In this document: positions 1 through 8,066 of the stretch, piece after piece
Numbering within the stretch: the first letter of the stretch is position 1
Layout of the letters: each line of letters begins with the position of its first letter
DNA from: an uncultured Pseudomonadota bacterium
Lineage (GTDB): Bacteria; Pseudomonadota; Gammaproteobacteria; Burkholderiales; SG8-41
Reading direction: 5' to 3'
DNA length: 27,071 bases
Assembly (NCBI GenBank): GCA_946885605.1
Contig: CAMPGR010000035.1
Span: forward strand, 1 to 27,071
Translations under genes and position numbers: made by a program
The notes under the pieces: model-generated
Told to the model about the DNA's origin: nothing
Databases searched by the model: none
The model's input: only the letters and a program-made list of their open reading frames with translations

Positions 1-1431
1 CCCATCAAGCTCGACACGACCTCGAATGGCGAGTTCGAGCCGGTCCCGTTGTCGCGCGCCAACCGCGAAGCGAATGACCGCGCGCATGAAGAGGCGTCCC
101 GCAACGCCAAGCGGCTGAATTATTCCAAAAGGCAGTTCCTAATTTCTGCATGCGGCGCGGCGTCCACGCTCCTTTCTTTCAACGCGGCGAACGCCGCGGC
201 AGGGAAGAAGGGCGGATTTTTCGATCTCCCGGCCGAAGCCGCACTCGAACCGCAGCTCGCCCAAGCGAAGCTCGGCGGCCAGGGCGAGTTCATCTTCGAC
301 GTGCAGGGCCACTTCGTCGACCCCACCGGCGCGTGGGTGAAGCGCGCGTCGCCCTCGGCATTCAAATGGTCGCCGAAAGCCGCCTGCGGCCTCGCGCAGC
401 GCCCCGAGCCGATGAGCCATCTCGCGTGCCTCGGGCCGGAGGAGTTCGTGAAGGATGTCTTCCTCGACTCCGACACCGACATGATGGTGCTCTCGTTCGT
501 GCCCTCCACGCGCGAGGACGAGCCGCTCACCATCCAGGCGGCGGACGCGGTGCGGCGGATCGTCGATCGGCTCCAGGGCACGCATCGCCTCATGCTGCAC
601 GGGCGCGTCAATCCCAACCAGGCGGGCGACCTCGAGGCGATGGACGAGTTGAAAGAGCGCTGGGGCGTGTGCGCGTGGAAGACCTACACCCAATTCGGGC
701 CCGGCGGGCGCGGCTACTTCCTGACCGACGACGTGGGCGTGCGCTTCATCGAGAAGGCGCGCGCGCTTAACGTCAAAGTGATCTGCATCCACAAGGGGCT
801 CCCGTTCGGGAAGCAGTCCTACGAGCACAGCCAGTGTTCCGACATCGGCGCCGCGGCGAAGCGCTTTCCCGACGTCAAGTTCCTCGTCTATCACTCGGGC
901 TTCGTGTCCACCGTGCGCGAGCAGCCCTACGATCACAATGCCAGGCGCGACGGCATCGATACGCTGATCCGCTCACTCGTCGAGAACGGCGTGAAGCCCG
1001 GCTCGAACGTCTATGCCGAGCTGGGGAGCACGTGGCGCTTTCTCATGCGCGAGCCGGAGCAGGCGGCGCATGCGCTCGGGAAACTCCTCAAATACTGCGG
1101 CGAGGAAAATGTCCTGTGGGGGACGGATTCGATCTGGTACGGTTCACCTCAGGATCAGATTCAGGCCTTCCGCGTCTTCCAGATCTCGGAGCAATTGCGT
1201 GCGAAGCACGGTTATCCGGAGATCACGCCTGCGATCCGCGCAAAGATATTCGGATTGAACGGCGCGCGGGTGTACGGACTGAGCGCGGCGGAAGTGAAGA
1301 AGTATGCAAGCCGCGACCGCGTTGCGCATGAAAGGGCCGCATACCAGGAGCGGCCCGATCCGCACTTCAGGACCTATGGTCCGAAGACGCGGCGCGAATT
1401 CCTGACTCTGCTCGGGCGCGGCGCGCCCTAA
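1..1431 (+). CDS. Amidohydrolase family 2 (PF04909-type) metal-dependent hydrolase, 5' end outside window
   Basis: The frame is open from base 1 to the TAA at 1429-1431. The first in-window start-like codon is a TTG at 49 without a good ribosome binding site, and the codons before it read as ordinary protein, so the true start probably lies just upstream. A hydrophobic stretch with a Tat-like lead (KRQFLISACGAAS) lies about 45 residues into the visible protein and suggests export. TIM-barrel amidohydrolase marks follow in order: the DVQGHF strand (residues 84-89 counted from the TTG), histidines in VICIHKG and KFLVYHSG, and the late aspartate in VLWGTDSIWYG. These are the usual metal-binding and catalytic positions of amidohydrolase-2 enzymes, which hydrolyse or decarboxylate small organic acids and amides. 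The substrate is unknown. It is followed after 154 bases by the phosphoesterase gene on the same strand. Confidence 0.85.
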   Translation, partial: PIKLDTTSNGEFEPVPLSRANREANDRAHEEASRNAKRLNYSKRQFLISACGAASTLLSFNAANAAAGKKGGFFDLPAEAALEPQLAQAKLGGQGEFIFDVQGHFVDPTGAWVKRASPSAFKWSPKAACGLAQRPEPMSHLACLGPEEFVKDVFLDSDTDMMVLSFVPSTREDEPLTIQAADAVRRIVDRLQGTHRLMLHGRVNPNQAGDLEAMDELKERWGVCAWKTYTQFGPGGRGYFLTDDVGVRFIEKARALNVKVICIHKGLPFGKQSYEHSQCSDIGAAAKRFPDVKFLVYHSGFVSTVREQPYDHNARRDGIDTLIRSLVENGVKPGSNVYAELGSTWRFLMREPEQAAHALGKLLKYCGEENVLWGTDSIWYGSPQDQIQAFRVFQISEQLRAKHGYPEITPAIRAKIFGLNGARVYGLSAAEVKKYASRDRVAHERAAYQERPDPHFRTYGPKTRREFLTLLGRGAP

Positions 1432-1585
1432 ATCGATACCGAGGGCACGCTGAATACGCGGACGTCCGCCAGAGTCGGCTGGCGTACGTCTTCGCGGTCC
1501 GAGGGCGGCAGGAATCTCCGGCGGCATGGCGGGGATTATCGAACTCAACTAACAACCGCCTTGACAGGCCAATAGGGAGACGCCG

Positions 1586-4500
1586 ATGAGCAACGCCGAA
1601 ATCTTCGGGCACCAGGAAGAGATGTGGGGCGAAATGCATAACGACCGCGTCCATGTCCGAAAAAGGTATGTCCGCACGGCACGCGATGCGGCCGTGCCGC
1701 CCGGCCAGGCGATCGAGTTCGAGTTCCATGCCGCCGTATTTCCGTTCAACGTGAGCGTTCTGCATCTCGGTGACCACATTGGCACTACGGAGCGGCGGAT
1801 AAGCGACGGCCCGGTCCTGGTCCGAGAGCGCTTGAGTGAGATCCTAGCAGGCGAACACGGCGGAGCGCCGGTCGTGGCGAGGCGGCGGCCGCTCGACATT
1901 CCGGACTTTCGCAATCCTCTCGAGGTCCTTCCCGATCCGCCTCCGCAACCGCCGGATTACGCAATCCCGTTCGAGATCACGCTGCACCCGCCGGGAGGGT
2001 TGGCACCCCTCGTCTTCACGAATCCCAAAACGAGCCAGATTCAGAAGTGGCCGACGGACACCGCCAGAATCGATCCAGCCTACATCGAGCGTGGGAAGGG
2101 GAAGTGGCGGATCTCCGTGAAGAACATCAACGACGATGCCCGGAGGCTGGAAGTGCAGGTCATGTCGGTCTATGCGGTGACGCCGATCAGCCACCAGGAC
2201 ATACCGCTCTCGCTCCTCAATAATCTGTCTTCGGTCGCGCTGCAGAAGGCGCTTCCGACGATCGAATATGACAAGGGCAGCGTCGTCGTCTCGACGCCGA
2301 CGCATTTTCTCGATCTGATGGGCATCGATCAGGTCTTTTCGCTGGGCTCCGCTGCCGCGAAGGTCATCGACGATCTGCCGACCCTCACGCCGTTCTGGGC
2401 GCGCGTGATGTCCCGCGCGGATTTCGTGGCGCGACTCGTGGAGCGCAAGAACGAGATCAATCGGGAATTCGCGGCCCAGCTCCAGCATCTCGGACCGAAC
2501 AACCCGGCCGCGTCCGCACTTGTCTCGCGCCGGAACCGCGCGATTGCCGCATGCGACAAGTCGATTCAAAGGCTGCAGCAGAAATCCGAGTACGACGCGG
2601 CGTTCTGCATCGTGCTGGAGGGGATGTTCACCAATCCCGAAGTGGAAATCCGCTACGTCGGGACGGTCGCCGAAATCGAGAACCGCATTCCCCAGATCGG
2701 CCTGGTGTTCAACCAGCAGTTCGGATTCAGCGATGTCATCTCGAACCTGGCGATCGATGTGAGCCCGTTGCTCACCAAGGTCGTGTTGACGACAGCGGCA
2801 CTGACCGTGCTGACGGGACCGATTGTCGGATTGTTCGCGCTCATCGGTGGCATCAAGCTCTACAACACCATCGACGATCTCGATCTCGAGCTGGAGATTC
2901 AGAACCGCATCCGCGAGAAGGGCAGCATGATCGCCGGATACGTCAAACGGGCCCTCGAGCGCATTACGGACATCGGGGCTGTCGCCCTTCATGGAAAAAT
3001 CAATCCGCGCGCGGCTGCGGACGGTTCCGACAACCTGCACATCCAATATTTCAACCCGTCGACGGCCCGCCCGCCACGCCCCTGGAGGCCCATCGATGAC
3101 GTCGTGGCACCGATCTCCGAAACACTGGAAATCGCGCCGGGCGAAGTGCGTGCCCGACCGGCGCGCGCAATCACCTATGTCCGGCGCTCCAACACCCGGA
3201 ACGCGCCCTATGTCGAACGGCTCACGGCATTGGCGCGCGAGACGCCCGGCCCGATGCCTTCCGATTTCAAGGTGCCGGATCGGGAGATGCTCGGGCGGCT
3301 CGATGACCATGACTGCATTGCCGTCGTCATGATGGAGAACCGCTCGTACGATCACTTCTTCCACGATCTGCCGCTGGCCCATCCGGGCAAAGGCTACCGG
3401 AAGCCGCCGGCGAGCTACCGCAACACCCCGCCTCCCGGCTTCAAGGAGCCGTTCAGGGTGGTGAAGAATACGGAGATCGGGATCGGGAACAGCCTGATCT
3501 TCGTGCCGAGCGGAAGATCGTCGGACCCCGGTCACAATTACGACCACACGCTGTTCCAGATCGGCGGCGGCACCGAAGAGACAGTCGGCACCGGCGAGAT
3601 GCGCGGGTTTGCCGCCGACTTTGCGAAACAGTCGGACTCGCCGCAGATCGTCATGAGTTACTTTGGCATGGACGACCTGCCGGTCTACAAGGCGCTCGCC
3701 AAGTACTACCCGGTGTGTGACCGCTGGTTTGCCGCGCTACCCGTGGGAACGTACCCCAACCGGCTCGCCAGTCTCCAGGGCAATGTCCCGTTCCTCTACA
3801 ACATCCACATGGATGATCCTGCGCTGGGATACATCGAGGACTATTCGATCTTCGATTTGTTCAACAGCCAGGGCATCAGCTGGAAGTTTTTCGAAAGCGA
3901 TATCGGGACCATCCGGCTCTACGACCGTTTCCGGCTCGATGTGAGAAACGTCCGGCCGATTGCCGAACTCAACGCAACGCTGCGTGAGGCTGCCCGGGCG
4001 GGCGGAACGCTGCCGCGGGCGATGTTCATCGAGCCGCAGTTCCTGTTCGGCAATGACGATCACCCGCCGATGGATATCCAGCAAGGTCAGAAATTCATTC
4101 GCCAGGTCCTCGGCAAGTTCATCGAGCACGGCTTGCTGCACCGGACGCTCTTCGTGATCACCTACGACGAGCACGGCGGGTTTTTCGATCACGTGGCTCC
4201 GCCCGGAACCCCCGTCGTATTGAACCGGCGAAGGGCGGCCGAGACGCGGCCCGAAGGCAGTTACGGAAAAGTGGAATCGCTGTTTCCCCAGGATCCGGAG
4301 AACGCGCCCAAGTGCCTGGGAGTACGGGTGCCGAGCCTCGTGCTGTCGAAGTGGGCGTCGGCGCGGGCGAACCACACGATCCTCGACCACACCGCGATTC
4401 TGAAGACGTTCCTCCTGCACAATCGCGAGCGGATCTCGACCGCACAGTTCAGCAAGTTCGGCGAGCGGGTCAAGAAGCGCAACCATCTCGGCCAGGTCCT

Positions 4501-4696
4501 GGACCTTCAGAGCCCCAGACCGCTCGACTATGCCGCGCTGGCCCGCGACATCGGGTATCAGACCGGTCGGCGGGTCGCCACGACGGCCAATGCGGTCGTT
4601 GCCGCGAGGGCGGTCGGCATGACGCCTTCGCATCCGGCGAACGTGCTGCGGGGCATTGCCCAGCCGAGGGGACGAAAGATTGTCGAGCGGCAGTAG
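1586..4696 (+). CDS. Phosphoesterase family protein (phospholipase C / acid phosphatase type) with long N-terminal extension
   Basis: This 1036-residue protein starts at an ATG preceded by AGGGAG. The C-terminal half (about 575-950) is a PF04185 phosphoesterase: IAVVMMENRSYDHFF (578-592) supplies the metal-site Glu/Asn of phospholipase C and acid phosphatases. GHNYDH (649-654), EPQ (816-818), DEHGGFFDH (861-869) and a late DHT (934-936) supply the other expected His/Asp/Glu ligands. Members hydrolyse phospholipids or phosphate esters. The first ~570 residues match nothing I recognise. They start without a signal peptide, include a charged helical stretch near 280-335, and contain a strongly hydrophobic segment at about 385-425 that could enter a membrane. 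Typical bacterial phospholipases C of this family are about 500-750 residues with a Tat signal, so size and targeting are both unusual. It could be a delivered effector or a cytoplasmic-membrane enzyme; neither is proven. Confidence 0.88.
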   Translation: MSNAEIFGHQEEMWGEMHNDRVHVRKRYVRTARDAAVPPGQAIEFEFHAAVFPFNVSVLHLGDHIGTTERRISDGPVLVRERLSEILAGEHGGAPVVARRRPLDIPDFRNPLEVLPDPPPQPPDYAIPFEITLHPPGGLAPLVFTNPKTSQIQKWPTDTARIDPAYIERGKGKWRISVKNINDDARRLEVQVMSVYAVTPISHQDIPLSLLNNLSSVALQKALPTIEYDKGSVVVSTPTHFLDLMGIDQVFSLGSAAAKVIDDLPTLTPFWARVMSRADFVARLVERKNEINREFAAQLQHLGPNNPAASALVSRRNRAIAACDKSIQRLQQKSEYDAAFCIVLEGMFTNPEVEIRYVGTVAEIENRIPQIGLVFNQQFGFSDVISNLAIDVSPLLTKVVLTTAALTVLTGPIVGLFALIGGIKLYNTIDDLDLELEIQNRIREKGSMIAGYVKRALERITDIGAVALHGKINPRAAADGSDNLHIQYFNPSTARPPRPWRPIDDVVAPISETLEIAPGEVRARPARAITYVRRSNTRNAPYVERLTALARETPGPMPSDFKVPDREMLGRLDDHDCIAVVMMENRSYDHFFHDLPLAHPGKGYRKPPASYRNTPPPGFKEPFRVVKNTEIGIGNSLIFVPSGRSSDPGHNYDHTLFQIGGGTEETVGTGEMRGFAADFAKQSDSPQIVMSYFGMDDLPVYKALAKYYPVCDRWFAALPVGTYPNRLASLQGNVPFLYNIHMDDPALGYIEDYSIFDLFNSQGISWKFFESDIGTIRLYDRFRLDVRNVRPIAELNATLREAARAGGTLPRAMFIEPQFLFGNDDHPPMDIQQGQKFIRQVLGKFIEHGLLHRTLFVITYDEHGGFFDHVAPPGTPVVLNRRRAAETRPEGSYGKVESLFPQDPENAPKCLGVRVPSLVLSKWASARANHTILDHTAILKTFLLHNRERISTAQFSKFGERVKKRNHLGQVLDLQSPRPLDYAALARDIGYQTGRRVATTANAVVAARAVGMTPSHPANVLRGIAQPRGRKIVERQ

Positions 4697-4720
4697 AAGT
4701 GACGTCTTCGGCCGTAATTC

Positions 4721-4766
4721 GGGGTCAGAACCAAAACTGGGATCACTGAAATAGTGGTCTGACCCC
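4721..4766. repeat. Hairpin-forming dispersed repeat (GGGGTCAGA/TCTGACCCC) between convergent genes
   Basis: The left arm GGGGTCAGAACC (4721-4732) pairs with GGTCTGACCCC (4756-4766) apart from one extra A. The repeat lies between the stop of the phosphoesterase gene and the stop of the convergent beta-propeller gene. The same core recurs at 14655-14711, also between two convergent genes. It could act as a two-way transcription terminator, but there is no clear T tract. Confidence 0.6.
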
Positions 4767-4778
4767 AATTAGTACCAA

Positions 4779-5963
4779 TTAGTGGCCTGCCAGTTCGTTC
4801 CAGCGCGGCAGGAGCACAATACTGTTGGGGTTGTAGCCCTTGTTCTTCAGCGTGTCGACGCTGCCGATGGCTTTTTCCGCCTTGAGATCGACGACGGTGA
4901 TCGAACCGTCGCTCATCCCGGGCAGATTGAGCAGCGCATTCTGCACATAGGCGTAGCGCCAGTCCTTGGTGAAGGCGACGTGATGCGCGCCCTCGGCGGT
5001 TGCGATCGACTTCAACAGCTTGGGCTTGGCAGGATTGCCGGCGATGTCGAAGATGTGCAGGTGGCCGGGCTTGGCGGTGGTCACGTACATCCGGTTCGCC
5101 TTCACGTTGAAATAGATCTCCAGCGGAACACCGGCCTTCTGCGCCGTGAAATCGTGCGCCTGCTCGAGCTCGAAATCCTTCTTCGTCGGATTCCACGTAG
5201 CGGTCCACAGCGTATTGCCGTACATGTTGGTGACAATGGCGACGGGCGGATTGCTCCCGGGGACGAACAGGATCTCGACCGGCGCTTCGCCGGACGGCGA
5301 TGGTTTCTTCGAGAGCTTGTAGGTGCCCAGCACCTTGCCCGTGCTCGCCTCCATCGCCCCGATGACTTCACCCGCATCGCCGAGATCGGACGCGCGCACG
5401 GTGCTGGTCACCAGGATGCGGTCGATGCCGTTGTGAATCGCGATGCCGTGCGGATACGGCGCCGCCAGCTTCACGGTCTTGAGCGGCTTATCGGTCGTCG
5501 CGTCGCCGACGATCACGGCCTGCGTGCCCATGCACGTGAGATACCAGTGCTTGTTGTCCTCCGAGAACACCACGTCCTCGCCCACGCCGCAACCGGGTAC
5601 TTCGACAACCTGCATCTCGTAAGGGGTCTTGTTCATATCGATCACGCGCAGCTCGCTTTTTCCGAGCGCGGTGATGTAGGCCTTGCTTTGATCCCGGTTG
5701 TAGAAAATGTGGTGCGCGACAAGATCGCCGGGCAGCGGCAGATCCTGCACCATCTGCCCGAAGGTTTTCGATTGGGGATCGACGTCGATGATAGCGATGC
5801 CTTCCTTGCGGGCCGGAGCGCTGATCGGCTTCTTCAATGACTTCAACGACTCCGCCGACTTGGTCTCGTAGTTGACCATCGCGTGGATCTGGCCGATGGC
5901 AAGCGACGGTGCGAGGACGAGCAGGGTAGCGGTGCAAACGAGGAGTGCGAGGAGACGACTCAT
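4779..5963 (-). CDS. Secreted YVTN-type beta-propeller repeat protein
   Basis: The start is set at the ATG complementary to 5961-5963, which has an AGGAGG a few bases upstream. The frame extends further upstream but there it overlaps the divergent gene's promoter region. The 394-residue product opens with a signal peptide (MSRLLALLVCTATLLVLAPSL, cleaved near AIGQ). The rest is blade-like: repeated strands such as GIAIIDVDP, ELRVIDMN, PHGIAIHNG, HHVAFTKDWRYAYVQN and GSITVVDLKAEK fit the YVTN/NHL beta-propeller family. Such proteins act in the periplasm as binding or scaffold proteins, sometimes as lactonase-like or electron-transfer accessory proteins; no catalytic residues can be pointed to here. 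It is convergent with the phosphoesterase gene and divergent from the membrane protein gene, with 84 bases between the two starts. Confidence 0.85.
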   Translation of the reverse strand: MSRLLALLVCTATLLVLAPSLAIGQIHAMVNYETKSAESLKSLKKPISAPARKEGIAIIDVDPQSKTFGQMVQDLPLPGDLVAHHIFYNRDQSKAYITALGKSELRVIDMNKTPYEMQVVEVPGCGVGEDVVFSEDNKHWYLTCMGTQAVIVGDATTDKPLKTVKLAAPYPHGIAIHNGIDRILVTSTVRASDLGDAGEVIGAMEASTGKVLGTYKLSKKPSPSGEAPVEILFVPGSNPPVAIVTNMYGNTLWTATWNPTKKDFELEQAHDFTAQKAGVPLEIYFNVKANRMYVTTAKPGHLHIFDIAGNPAKPKLLKSIATAEGAHHVAFTKDWRYAYVQNALLNLPGMSDGSITVVDLKAEKAIGSVDTLKNKGYNPNSIVLLPRWNELAGH

Positions 5964-6047
5964 GACGGGCCTCCTGAGGATGTTTGGCTCGCTCGAGGCG
6001 GTTCGGATACTCTTCAAGCTCGAACGCACGATTACTATGAACCTCTG

Positions 6048-7529
6048 ATGTCTCCCGGGCAATCGGGACTTTCGTGCACGCGGCGGGTCCTTCTTGCTGG
6101 CACAGCGCTTGCCAGTATGTTGCCTGTCGCCGGACCGGCTGGGGCACACGGTTTCGGCGAGCGGTATTCTCTTCCGATCCCGCTCTGGCTCTACCTCACG
6201 GGCGCCGGCCTGACCGTCGCAGTTTCCTTCGGGATGATCGCGCTGTTCGCACGTCAGGCCCCGATTGCACGAGGCCACCAGCGGGTTGGCCTGATGCGGC
6301 TACCGCTCGGCCGCGTGCCCGGCGCACCGAAGGTGCTGCTTGCGCTGCAGTTGCTCGCAGTGGGGCTATACCTGCTGGTGATCTTGGCCGGGCTCTTCGG
6401 CACGCAAAGCCCGCTAAGGAACATTGCGCCGGCGATGGTATGGGCGATCTGGTGGGTCGGCATGGCCTACGTTTCAGCGTTGGTGGGTAACCTATGGGCG
6501 CTCATCAATCCCCTCGATACGCTGTTCGCCGCAGCGGAGTCGTTCTACCAGCGGCTGCGGCCGGGGCGACGGCTGGCGCTGGGATTGCAGTATCCGGAGA
6601 GCCTCGGCGTTTGGCCGGCGGTCGTCCTCTTCACGGTTTTCATATGGATGGAAGTTGCATGGAAGGCGAGCGACCATCCGGCAAGCCTCGCAGCCGCAAT
6701 GCTCGCGTACTCGGCGCTGACCTGGCTCGGGATGCTCGTGTTCGGCAGATCCGAGTGGCTGCGCCGGGGCGAGGTTTTTTCGCTGGTATTCGGGCTTCTG
6801 GCGCGGTTCGCACCGATAGAATGGCGCGCCGCGAGCGCGCGGGAGTGGGCTCTGCGGCCGTACGCCGTCGGGTTGATTACGTCCGAACCATTGCCCGCGT
6901 CGCAAATCGCGCTCGTGTTGTTGCTGCTCGCATCGGTGAGCTTCGACGGTTTTCGCGACACGCCGGCATGGGCCGCGGTGGTCGATGGGCTCGGTCAGGA
7001 CTCACATGGATGGGTGCCGATTCTCGGCCTCGCGGTGCTGGTGTCGTTATTTGCCGGGGTGTACTTGGCGTTCTGCCGGCTCGTCGTGCTGTGGGGAACA
7101 TCGCATCCTCATCCGGACGGCCCAGCGGCTTCTCGTTCGGTCATACGGATCGCCGGCGTGTTCGTACTGACGCTGGTTCCGATTGCGATTGCCTACAATC
7201 TTGCGCACTACCTTTACTTCATCGTGATGGCGGCGCAATACCTCATTCCGCTCGCCTCGGATCCCTTCGGCTTTGGCTGGGACATCTTCGGCACTCGCAA
7301 CTACTTTGTGCGGGGCGTGATCGACGCACGTCTCGTCTGGTACGTATCAGTCGCCGCCATCGTTGCGGGCCACATTGCGGCCCTGTACGTCGCCCACCTC
7401 CAGGCGGTGCGCGAGTTTCCCGACAGGCGATCAGCGCTGCGCAGCCAGTGGCCGATGCTGGTCCTCATGGTCGGCTACACCATGCTGAGCCTGTGGATCA
7501 TCGCCCAGCCGATCGTGACAAGCGGATGA
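6048..7529 (+). CDS. Polytopic membrane protein, resembles proteins annotated 'fenitrothion hydrolase'; function unknown
   Basis: The start is placed at the ATG at 6048 (MSPGQSG...), because the upstream extension of the frame antisense-overlaps the divergent gene's start. The 493-residue product has an N-terminal signal-like segment with twin arginines (CTRRVLLAGTALASM) ending near AGAHG, then the motif HGFGERYSLPIPLWLYL, followed by about ten hydrophobic helices. From memory, an HGFG(Q/E)RYxLPxPLWLYL opening is shared by a family of bacterial membrane proteins often labelled fenitrothion hydrolase (FedA-like). That label rests on one insecticide-degrading strain and the general role is not known. 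No catalytic motif is evident. The gene is divergent from the beta-propeller gene, and shared regulation from the 84-base gap is possible. Confidence 0.8.
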   Translation: MSPGQSGLSCTRRVLLAGTALASMLPVAGPAGAHGFGERYSLPIPLWLYLTGAGLTVAVSFGMIALFARQAPIARGHQRVGLMRLPLGRVPGAPKVLLALQLLAVGLYLLVILAGLFGTQSPLRNIAPAMVWAIWWVGMAYVSALVGNLWALINPLDTLFAAAESFYQRLRPGRRLALGLQYPESLGVWPAVVLFTVFIWMEVAWKASDHPASLAAAMLAYSALTWLGMLVFGRSEWLRRGEVFSLVFGLLARFAPIEWRAASAREWALRPYAVGLITSEPLPASQIALVLLLLASVSFDGFRDTPAWAAVVDGLGQDSHGWVPILGLAVLVSLFAGVYLAFCRLVVLWGTSHPHPDGPAASRSVIRIAGVFVLTLVPIAIAYNLAHYLYFIVMAAQYLIPLASDPFGFGWDIFGTRNYFVRGVIDARLVWYVSVAAIVAGHIAALYVAHLQAVREFPDRRSALRSQWPMLVLMVGYTMLSLWIIAQPIVTSG

Positions 7530-7887
7530 GCAGCGCTGGAACGGTGTGAGGGAGGCGCCCAATCCGCTGGCGCCGCGTTCAGCAGCGCTCCATAGGTATA
7601 TAGCGGAAATGGGGGGCTGTCCCCAATTTCGCCCGGCGATGCCGTAATGCACGCTGGTGGCCGCGATCTGGTTGGCCTACACAATAAGCGTTGCGACAAC
7701 AGGAAGTATGACATCGGTATTCCGCTCGTAACTTTTACTCGTCTAGTGCTGCCTTCAGCGTCAGCGTTGACGGGTTGATCTGGGAAGCACAGTGGCACCT
7801 ACCACCGCTCGAGATACCGATCCATAGTGGGATCCGCCGTATGGGGTTTGCGGCGGCTGTTAAAGCTTGACGGTGATGAAACTGAAA

Positions 7888-7912
7888 GGGCCGCATCTGC
7901 GGCCCGTTTTTT
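7888..7912 (+). terminator. Rho-independent terminator
   Basis: A perfect 7-base stem, GGGCCGC (7888-7894) with GCGGCCC (7899-7905), closes a 4-base loop and is followed by GTTTTTT. A second short T run follows near 7918-7922. It is oriented to end rightward transcription and would insulate the downstream AT-rich gene. The nearest upstream gene ends 359 bases away, so it may be a leftover from a lost gene. Confidence 0.8.
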
Positions 7913-8020
7913 GGGGCTTTTTATCGAATGGACATGCTGAATGTGGACGGCAACAATGCCAAACGGATTAACAATTCTGCATATGGGTAATACCATTCTC
8001 GTCACAAGCTGTGCGTACTC

Positions 8021-8035
8021 TATTGAGGATCAATA
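8021..8035. promoter_or_regulatory. Small palindrome upstream of the transglutaminase-like gene (possible operator)
   Basis: TATTGA and TCAATA are perfect 6-base arms around GGA, 31 bases before the likely ATG. The size and position suit an operator or promoter element, but no matching -35/-10 pair is clear and chance is possible in this AT-richer stretch. Confidence 0.25.
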
Positions 8036-8066
8036 GAAAGAGAATCAACGCTCTCTCAGGAATGTG

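Larger units (their letters stand above)
7530..8066. other. Non-coding interval with hairpins and a compositional boundary
   Basis: No convincing gene is seen in these 537 bases. Just after the membrane-protein stop, GGCGCC at 7554-7559 and 7569-7574 can form a hairpin, flanked by two copies of AGCAGCGCT (7529-7537 and 7581-7589); it lacks a T tract. Around 7605-7632 lies GGGG...CTGTCCCCAATTT, a motif resembling fragments of dispersed intergenic repeats. From about 7670 the base composition turns AT-richer, leading into the foreign-looking gene. A strong terminator at 7888-7912 has no recognisable gene in front of it. A small palindrome lies at 8021-8035. Confidence 0.55.

Noticed and set aside
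139..936. Minus-strand open frame opposite the amidohydrolase
   Set aside because: It is a shadow frame, rich in Arg, Glu and Ala, with no domain or start signal.
1459..1470. Perfect palindrome GCGGACGTCCGC between the first two genes
   Set aside because: It is short and GC-rich, so expected by chance at this composition, and no promoter or terminator is placed around it.
1844..3547. Long minus-strand open frame (567 residues) under the phosphoesterase gene
   Set aside because: It is antisense to a gene with clear catalytic motifs; its translation is Arg/Asp/His-rich and low in normal protein features, as expected for GC-rich shadow frames.
4782..5840. Plus-strand open frame (352 residues) opposite the beta-propeller gene
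   Set aside because: It is a shadow frame: the minus strand has the ribosome binding site, signal peptide and family pattern.
7640..7885. Possible tRNA or small RNA in front of the strong terminator
   Set aside because: No cloverleaf, CCA end or known small-RNA sequence could be made out; the terminator alone is not enough to call an RNA gene.
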